Shown here in pieces: positions 7,082 to 12,282 of a DNA stretch of 12,282 bases. Below the pieces are notes generated by a model. It saw nothing but the letters and a program-made list of their open reading frames with translations, was not told the DNA's origin and did not search any database. The first letter of the stretch is position 1. Each line of letters opens with the position of its first letter. Where the stretch lies: the NCBI GenBank assembly GCA_964434955.1, contig CAYSXI010000158.1:1-12282 (forward strand). The letters are read 5' to 3'. The DNA is from JANQLU01 sp964434955. GTDB lineage: Bacteria > Planctomycetota > Planctomycetia > Pirellulales > Pirellulaceae. The position numbers and the translations under genes were made by a program.

Positions 7082-7933
7082 TTAGCGAATTGTAGACAAC
7101 TCCGTGGTTACCCCATTCGAGTCGCAGCCGAATTGGCAACTGGAGCAACGCGGGCAGTCTTCCTGGCGGCGAGGAAAAATGGTTTGCGCGATATCGTCGA
7201 ATACGCCTAAACTGGGAACGTAAATTCGATCACCTGGTTGAATCTGGTAATTGGTCGACGTATCACCAAGCTGCACGATATGGCGATAACAAACGGGAAG
7301 GACGATCCGGCATTCATCTGGCAAAGTCGGCCGAGCGAGGATAATCTTCTGTTTGTTGGCATTTCGCGAGAGGTCACCGGCGGCGACGATGGCATCCAAA
7401 ACCGTTTCGTTTCCCTGGATTGGATAGGCGCCTGGCGAGTTAACTTCACCGATTACGTAGAAGACCTTACTTTCCCAGTTGATTAGACGCACGGTGACCG
7501 TTCCGTTTTGCTCAGATTCAGATTCCATGGCTTTGGAAACGGCTGCTTTGATTTCCTCGATGGTCATACCAGCGACTTTGAGATCGCCCTTGGATCCAAT
7601 CGAAATTTTGCCATCGGGACGGACGACTTGATCGCCTGGCAAGCGGACAGAATCTTCAAGACTGTCGACTTCTACCAACAGCGTATCACCGGGCTCGACG
7701 CGATATTCATCCAAGACCCCCTTGCTCAGTTCTTTGGGAATCGGCGCCGCCTCGGTTTGAGAGTTGGTAATCAATCGGGTTTGACGCAGCATGCGATGCT
7801 GCGGCGACGAAAATGGAAGTCCCAATGATTGCAGCGACGAACAGCCACTGACTGAAATGGCAAGAATGAGCAGGCTCAAACACGTGGCGATTCGGAAAGA
7901 ATGGGTCTGGTTCAAGGTTCGGTATCGCGGCAA
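7082..7933 (-). CDS. Polysaccharide export lipoprotein (Wza-like, Poly_export + SLBB)
   Basis: The 283-residue protein opens with a lipoprotein signal peptide: basic/polar residues 1-14, a hydrophobic stretch at about 15-28 and lipobox V-S-G-C with Cys31, followed by Ser. Residues 76-150 match the polysaccharide export N-terminal domain (E-Y-R-V-E-P-G-D at 76-83, R-P-D-G-K-I at 105-110, then an amphipathic helix and a V-T-V-R-L strand). Residues 157-205 fit an SLBB domain (V-F-Y-V-I-G-E-V at 157-164, P-G-A-Y-P, T-V-L-D-A-I), and I-Q-P-G-D-R-I-Y-V-P (231-240) ends the fold. Wza-family proteins form the export channel for capsule or exopolysaccharide in the outer membrane and periplasm. It is shorter than E. 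coli Wza (about 380 residues) and lacks its extra repeat and clear C-terminal outer-membrane helix; instead it carries Cys260, 263, 266 and 270. The start must be TTG, since an in-frame TGA lies two codons upstream; TTG at 7915 is an alternative. It lies 28 nt after the AsmA-like gene. Confidence 0.88.
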   Translation of the reverse strand: MPRYRTLNQTHSFRIATCLSLLILAISVSGCSSLQSLGLPFSSPQHRMLRQTRLITNSQTEAAPIPKELSKGVLDEYRVEPGDTLLVEVDSLEDSVRLPGDQVVRPDGKISIGSKGDLKVAGMTIEEIKAAVSKAMESESEQNGTVTVRLINWESKVFYVIGEVNSPGAYPIQGNETVLDAIVAAGDLSRNANKQKIILARPTLPDECRIVLPVCYRHIVQLGDTSTNYQIQPGDRIYVPSLGVFDDIAQTIFPRRQEDCPRCSSCQFGCDSNGVTTELSTIR

Positions 7934-7961
7934 AGTTCAAGAAGGACTTTTCGTAATACCT

Positions 7962-10900
7962 TTATCGAAGCCGAATCGTCGATCGGTTTAAAAGTGAGTT
8001 GGGTCGTCCGCCTAAATTGTATGTCTTCTCTAAAATAAACTTGAGCGATTCCTGGCGAAGAATCTTTGTTGTCTCGATTTGGACTCTTGGACGCTCAAAT
8101 GTCCCGGAAATCTTGAAGAATAGTAATCGATCCGAGATGAGACGGTCGAATTGTGCTATCAGTGCGATCGGGGGCGATGACGACGCTAGCAAAGGCGACT
8201 TCAAGATGGTTCGGATTGGATCATTATTGTTTTGACCAACATGAACAATCGCAGCCAAATCCAGACGGCCGTTCAGTCGCATGTTTCCATCCATAAGAAC
8301 CTGGACCAGGTCATCGGCGAAGGCGACTTGGTGGACCTTGATATTTGAATTCCTCAGATCGAGCTTGATCAGGCCATCGTTAAACTTTCGATTGGCGAAT
8401 TGGGAGCGATTGACGAAGGGGCTGACCGAATTCAGGACGGGTAGTTGCAGCGCGCGAGCTTGATTCATGGTTCCAAGGAACGAGCCCTTGAGATCCTTGG
8501 GGCCGCGAAAATTGGTCGCGCTCAAATCAAGTTTTCCACTGAGAGTGCCCTGCTTGCCGATGACTTGTCGGGCCAAAGAGCCGTTGGCCATTTCTCGTGG
8601 ATCAATGTTCTTCACGTTTCCACGAACTTCAAACCTCGTTCGCTCGCCCCAGGAGAAAACCGTTTTGGAGTCAACGGATCCTTTGAGCAATTTCAACTTG
8701 GCTGATTGGGCGCGAACCTGTCCCTGCTGGTAGATCGGATTGAATGACCACGAGATTCGGGAGCGATCGATATTCCAGTCAACGTCGTGCCAGTTTCCCT
8801 CTTGTACGTCGACGGTGCCTTCCCCGGCCATACGGATCATCGAACCTTTTCGATAAATGGTGCCCCCGATCCGGCCAGAGATTTTGCCGTCAATTTCCGA
8901 GGGAAGCTTCGAAAGGAATGATGAAACGCGTTGCAAATCAACTTTGGAGGCGTTCAAGTCGAGGCTACCCCGATTGGAAGCGGCGAAGGGCCAATCGATT
9001 CGTCCACTGATTTTCCCAGAACCGAGTTTTGCATTGAGCTCTCGAATCGTCATCTTGGAATTGTTGACACGAAAGTCCGCTTTGATGGACTCCGAGATTT
9101 CATGTTGGCGAGTCCGGAAATTTCGGATTTCGAATTGTCCATCTGCTTTGGTTTCTGAAAGCGCGTTGGGAAGCAGGATCACATTGGTATCAACCTGAAA
9201 GCGACCTGTCGGATTTTGCCTCGAGAATGATTTCCCAAAGACGCGTGCGAGGTCGCCAAGCTTTCCATTTTGTATTCGCAATCTGGCGGGAATCTCAAAG
9301 GTGGTTTGGTTCCATTGATCGAGCGGAACGATGGCATCAAAAAGGACCTCACCTCCAAAAAGTTTGGAGGACAGGTGAGCGGCCGCCTGTTTTCCTTCGA
9401 CTTCGCAATCCCCAATGACGTTCTCGGCTTTCCATTGATTCGTTTCGATGGTCAAGCCCGAAAGATTCACTTTGGTATGGAAGTCTTCGAGACTCGAGAG
9501 ATTGTCGAATTCAAACTGGACATTGCCGGTGCCCGAGAATCGGATGGGTCCCTGTTCATTCCAACTCAGTTTGGTTGCCAGCTTGGCATAGTCGACTCCG
9601 ACAAGCTTCCCTTTTCCGTTTGCCTCCGCCGGCTTTGATACAGGGTAAACCAACTCAAAAGAGATGGGTGAGTTTTGCAAGCTACGAGATTTGGCCGTCA
9701 CCACGGAATCTGCAAAGGACAACTCGAATTCTGTTGGCCGGGCTTGCGCTGACGTTTCACCGATGGGGACGGCGACTAAAAAGGACTGCAGTTTTCCTGC
9801 CGTAAAATCCCCATAGCATGATCCGGCGAAGTCGAGCTTCGGTAATTTGATGTCCTGGCCAATTTGAAAAGCAGCCGTCGTCTGGATCTTCGAGACAACG
9901 ATTTCATTTTCATGGATCGAGAATTGGGCCGTCGTTTTTCCAAGTGACCCGTTCGGCGAGGCTTCGTGAGTCGCTTCCGTGATGCCCTCGACCAGGAAAC
10001 GGCTGGTGTTCTTGAGGTCCAGGTCGAGGGCGATTGCCGTATCAAATGATGCTTGGCCAATTTCCCGCCTCATCTGTTCGTTGGCGATTTGTTCGGAAGG
10101 CAGGCGAAAGTCGTGTTGATTCAATTGCAATTCGGCGCGAAGCACTCTGGCGTCGATGTCCAACTCCGCGACGGCGGCGCCATTTCCACCGCGGTAGCGG
10201 CCCGAAAAGGCAGAAAAATAGAGACGGTTGTCGACGTACCTGAAAGGCGAGCAAAGGTTTTTCGCGGTTTCGCCGTTGATATCCAGTGAGTCCGAGCAGG
10301 TCCATCCTTCCGCGCTCGTTTGAATCGTCCCATTCACGGGTTTGGCCAATAACTCACCGCTTGCTTTGATCTTACCCTGAACGGCCGTGTTGGGCGAATT
10401 GAAATAGTTCGTCAACAACGAGGCGTCGAAACTGGAGTCGTGCAGTTCGAACCGAACAAGTTCCGGTTCAGAAAAGTGAATGGTGCCTGCAAACGTTGCG
10501 TCTTCTCGCTTGGTCGAGTTCAAGTTGGCAAATTCAATCTCGTATCGATTTGGGAAGAGAGTCATGTCCGCATCGAACTTGTCGAACTGAATCTCCGCAA
10601 TGTTGATGTCACTGGAATCAACTTCGATTTGAGCCCAGTAAGCTTCTTTGCGGTTGCGAGGGTCCATCGGAACGGTGACTTGAACATCGACGGTACCCTG
10701 TCCACGAACCGTTGGTACCGGAATCTGGAAATACTTGCCAAGGGCCGCAATTGTGTTTCCGATGTTCTGCGTTTTATTCTGGCAATTGACGTAAAGATTG
10801 CCTGTTGTGGCCGGATGTTCTACGTCGGGTTCAAAATGGCTGGTGAACTGGTCGAAAATCAACTCCGCCTTAACGTTCTTGGACGGAAGTGTGATGATTG

Positions 10901-12020
10901 AAAAATCGTTTGCTTGACCTTTGACGCTTCCGTCGATGACAAATTTGCGACGATTGGCAAGCAGCTTTATTTTGCCACCGAAACTCGTTGGCCCACGCAT
11001 GTCGAAGCCCAGGTCAAGTACTTCGACCAGTCTTTCCAAGGCGATTTCCCTGGCTTGAACTTCCAGTTCCCCCGACCATTCCTCGTTTTGGTTTCGCAAC
11101 TTCCCCGAGTAGGTCGTAACGCCTTCCATGCATTCGACTTTGAGGTGCTTGAGTTCGAGAGTATCTGGCGAAAGCACGAGCGAGCCGGAGTCAATGTTTT
11201 TGAAGGTGTCGCCAAACTGGTCGATTTTGAAGCTTTGGATATTCGGTTCAATCTCCGAGCGGAAATCGATCATCTCTCCCTGTTCAAATGTCAATTCAAG
11301 TTTGCCATCCAGTCGTCCCAAGCATTCAAATCCGGCGAACCTTGCTGAGTCCAACAATGGGAGCTGTTCGAGTTCCTTGGAATCGGCAGAGAAGTTCTGA
11401 AACTCGAAATGGGTCGTTGTTCGTCCTTGCTGAGTTGACGCGGAGAATTGAATTTTGGAGTCGAGGACGTGGTCGATTGTCCCATCGACTTCGGTTTGCG
11501 AGGGACCACTTCGAATCGTCAAATTGATTCCCGAGGAGGCCAATGTCTTTCGCCCCGGTTGCCGGATCAAGCAGGAGCCATCCTCTATCCTCAGTATGAC
11601 GTGGCTTGGTTCTCGATCGGAAGCGACAAAGTCATTGAGAACATTCCCCTGCTCATCCAAGCTGATTTCAATCTGTGGTTGCTGAATGACAACCAACTCG
11701 ATTTCGGGGTCCGATGAAAAAATCGCCGAGAGAAGATTCAGATGAACTTCAAGTTCCCTGGCCTGACACCACTTTCCGATTTTCGGGTCATCGGACTCAA
11801 AGCTGATGCTTTCGGCGCGAAGGCGATTCCAGCCGAGGCTTGTGGAGCCAACCTCAATCTTGTCGCGGTGGATTCGAGCAATTTCCTCGATCAGTTTTTG
11901 CCGCGCAATTTGGCAGGCGTAGTGGTACGCAATCGGGGTCGCGGCGGCAACCAGTAACAAAAGAACGGCAAGAAGCCGCCATTTGTAGCGAAATAGGAAT
12001 CGAAAGGCTTTGCCGACCAT
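7962..12020 (-). CDS. AsmA/TamB-superfamily inner-membrane-anchored envelope protein
   Basis: This 1,352-residue protein begins at ATG 12018-12020. A short basic N-terminus (residues 1-15) precedes one transmembrane helix (about 16-34, very Leu/Val/Ala-rich). The remaining roughly 1,300 residues, presumably periplasmic, are almost entirely alternating beta-strand patterns with frequent G-x-L/I-x-G turns. Examples are G-K-I-S-G-R-I-D-W and D-G-K-I-S-G-R-I-G-G in the last third, and F-K-I-S-G-T-F-E-R-P-R-V (about 1301-1312), a typical AsmA-family C-terminal signature. These features fit the AsmA/TamB/YhdP beta-groove family, whose members bridge the inner and outer membranes and are implicated in phospholipid transport and outer-membrane homeostasis. 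Similarity is judged by architecture; the exact subfamily is not assignable by eye. It is the first gene of a likely operon with the export lipoprotein. A weak A-G-A-G just upstream may act as ribosome binding site. Confidence 0.8.
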   Translation of the reverse strand: MVGKAFRFLFRYKWRLLAVLLLLVAAATPIAYHYACQIARQKLIEEIARIHRDKIEVGSTSLGWNRLRAESISFESDDPKIGKWCQARELEVHLNLLSAIFSSDPEIELVVIQQPQIEISLDEQGNVLNDFVASDREPSHVILRIEDGSCLIRQPGRKTLASSGINLTIRSGPSQTEVDGTIDHVLDSKIQFSASTQQGRTTTHFEFQNFSADSKELEQLPLLDSARFAGFECLGRLDGKLELTFEQGEMIDFRSEIEPNIQSFKIDQFGDTFKNIDSGSLVLSPDTLELKHLKVECMEGVTTYSGKLRNQNEEWSGELEVQAREIALERLVEVLDLGFDMRGPTSFGGKIKLLANRRKFVIDGSVKGQANDFSIITLPSKNVKAELIFDQFTSHFEPDVEHPATTGNLYVNCQNKTQNIGNTIAALGKYFQIPVPTVRGQGTVDVQVTVPMDPRNRKEAYWAQIEVDSSDINIAEIQFDKFDADMTLFPNRYEIEFANLNSTKREDATFAGTIHFSEPELVRFELHDSSFDASLLTNYFNSPNTAVQGKIKASGELLAKPVNGTIQTSAEGWTCSDSLDINGETAKNLCSPFRYVDNRLYFSAFSGRYRGGNGAAVAELDIDARVLRAELQLNQHDFRLPSEQIANEQMRREIGQASFDTAIALDLDLKNTSRFLVEGITEATHEASPNGSLGKTTAQFSIHENEIVVSKIQTTAAFQIGQDIKLPKLDFAGSCYGDFTAGKLQSFLVAVPIGETSAQARPTEFELSFADSVVTAKSRSLQNSPISFELVYPVSKPAEANGKGKLVGVDYAKLATKLSWNEQGPIRFSGTGNVQFEFDNLSSLEDFHTKVNLSGLTIETNQWKAENVIGDCEVEGKQAAAHLSSKLFGGEVLFDAIVPLDQWNQTTFEIPARLRIQNGKLGDLARVFGKSFSRQNPTGRFQVDTNVILLPNALSETKADGQFEIRNFRTRQHEISESIKADFRVNNSKMTIRELNAKLGSGKISGRIDWPFAASNRGSLDLNASKVDLQRVSSFLSKLPSEIDGKISGRIGGTIYRKGSMIRMAGEGTVDVQEGNWHDVDWNIDRSRISWSFNPIYQQGQVRAQSAKLKLLKGSVDSKTVFSWGERTRFEVRGNVKNIDPREMANGSLARQVIGKQGTLSGKLDLSATNFRGPKDLKGSFLGTMNQARALQLPVLNSVSPFVNRSQFANRKFNDGLIKLDLRNSNIKVHQVAFADDLVQVLMDGNMRLNGRLDLAAIVHVGQNNNDPIRTILKSPLLASSSPPIALIAQFDRLISDRLLFFKISGTFERPRVQIETTKILRQESLKFILEKTYNLGGRPNSLLNRSTIRLR

Positions 12021-12131
12021 GCTCTATGATTGCTGAACCAGTGGATAAGTCCATTATCGGCCACGAAACGGATTCAGCGATAGGTGAGTTTGTCGAGGGA
12101 CGGGTGAATCGCAAAACCGGCAACTGATAGC
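12021..12131 (-). promoter_or_regulatory. Upstream region of the AsmA-like/export operon, probable promoter region
   Basis: The 111 nt between the terminator at 12132-12163 and the AsmA-like ATG are the only intergenic space able to hold a promoter for the two-gene operon. On the - strand, GATAAT at 12058-12053 resembles a -10 box (five of six bases), but no convincing -35 box sits 16-18 nt before it. A TCGACA at about 12091-12086 resembles a -35 box but has no matching -10 box. No clear operator, riboswitch or inverted repeat was seen. Confidence 0.3.
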
Positions 12132-12163
12132 AAAAAAAAGACACCGTTTGAACGGTGTCTTTG
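12132..12163 (-). terminator. Intrinsic terminator, perfect 12-bp stem with U-tract on the - strand
   Basis: The left arm 12137-12148 (AAAGACACCGTT) and right arm 12151-12162 (AACGGTGTCTTT) are perfectly complementary around a 2-nt centre; in practice a 4- to 6-nt loop would form. On the - strand the hairpin runs directly into eight consecutive T (complement of A at 12132-12139), the classic rho-independent layout. On the + strand only TTTG follows, so it is much weaker there. It lies 57 nt downstream of the partial gene's stop codon and upstream of the AsmA-like operon, so it probably ends the former and insulates the latter. Confidence 0.9.
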
Positions 12164-12165
12164 TT

Positions 12166-12195
12166 GCCAGTCCTACTGCCCCCAGAAAGACTGGC
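12166..12195. repeat. Short inverted repeat between partial gene and terminator
   Basis: GCCAGTC at 12166-12172 pairs with GACTGGC at 12189-12195 across a 16-nt spacer. It lies in the 3' untranslated region of the partial gene, just before the main terminator. It has no U-tract of its own and could be a weak RNA stem, for example protecting the 3' end, or chance. Confidence 0.35.
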
Positions 12196-12219
12196 GGGGT
12201 GAAAAGTTTTTGCTTGCTT

Positions 12220-12282
12220 CTATTTTTCAGCGACGGCAGGAGCCGCGTAAGGATTGAGCATCCAGGCACTTTTATCCCAAGG
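12220..12282 (-). CDS. 3' end of an unidentified gene (5' partial)
   Basis: Reading the - strand from the window edge gives 20 codons ending in a TAG (complement of 12220-12222): P-W-D-K-S-A-W-M-L-N-P-Y-A-A-P-A-V-A-E-K. The frame is supported by its stop sitting 57 nt before a strong - strand terminator. One other frame also stays open from the edge, but it reads straight through the terminator hairpin, which is unlikely for a real gene. The fragment is too short for the product to be recognised. An Ala/Pro-rich tail ending in Lys is compatible with many secreted or cytosolic proteins. Confidence 0.55.
   Translation of the reverse strand, partial: PWDKSAWMLNPYAAPAVAEK

Noticed and set aside
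6328..7148. Long - strand frames under the end of the giant gene
   Set aside because: They overlap the conserved helical and membrane-anchor region on the other strand, have composition typical of antisense frames (Arg/His/Cys-rich), and match no known domain.
10914..11348. 144-codon open frame on the + strand
   Set aside because: It is antisense to the intact AsmA-like gene, has no recognisable domain, and is one of many such frames opened by that gene's codon pattern.
7962..12020. Possible frameshift or gene split in the very long AsmA-like gene
   Set aside because: The frame is uninterrupted, beta-strand patterning is continuous, and both the N-terminal anchor and the C-terminal family signature are present; it appears intact.
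12054..12269. 71-codon - strand frame at the right edge
   Set aside because: It reads through the strong terminator hairpin and its T-tract. The frame ending at 12220, before the terminator, is more plausible.

Overview
This 12.3 kb window looks like a chromosomal segment of a Gram-negative-type bacterium. The best guess is a planctomycete (Pirellulales-like), based on gene content: a giant cadherin/CSPG-repeat surface protein, a lipoprotein-type polysaccharide export (SLBB) protein that starts with TTG, and a very long AsmA/TamB-like protein, all with weak or absent Shine-Dalgarno sequences. Base composition looks close to balanced. The taxonomic call is an inference; there is no rRNA or other marker in the window.

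Positions 1-7076 (+ strand) hold the 3' part of one enormous gene; its start lies upstream of the window. At least 2,357 residues are visible. They form a string of Ig-like/cadherin-like repeats, most of them closed by a V-N-D-E or V-N-D-A-P type boundary. Seven consecutive repeats between 36 and 2388 are each exactly 336 nt (112 residues) long, with no indels. A variant unit follows (2388-3243) that carries an apparent 167-residue beta-sandwich insertion. After it comes a twice-repeated composite of a 158/159-residue repeat plus a 112-residue repeat (3243-4866), then one more CSPG-like unit, one true cadherin repeat, another CSPG-like unit and two short cadherin-like units that end near 6411. 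The protein finishes with an acidic/charged linker, a helical segment and a membrane anchor followed by a P-A-W-R...D-P-L motif.

Positions 7082-12020 (- strand) hold a probable two-gene operon that converges on the giant gene with only 5 nt between the stop codons. Transcription runs first through a 1,352-residue inner-membrane-anchored AsmA/TamB-like protein (12020 to 7962). After a 28-nt gap comes a 283-residue polysaccharide-export lipoprotein (7933 to 7082), which has an SLBB-like segment and an unexpected C-terminal cluster of four cysteines.

Positions 12021-12282 hold the upstream region of that operon, a textbook intrinsic terminator on the - strand (12132-12163), and the last 20 codons of another - strand gene (12220-12282) that the terminator probably serves.

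Taken together, the window looks like a cell-envelope neighbourhood: a giant surface or periplasmic adhesin-like protein, an envelope-spanning AsmA-like protein and a polysaccharide export component. Whether the three work together is inference from proximity. No RNA genes, insertion sequences, CRISPR arrays or attachment sites were seen.
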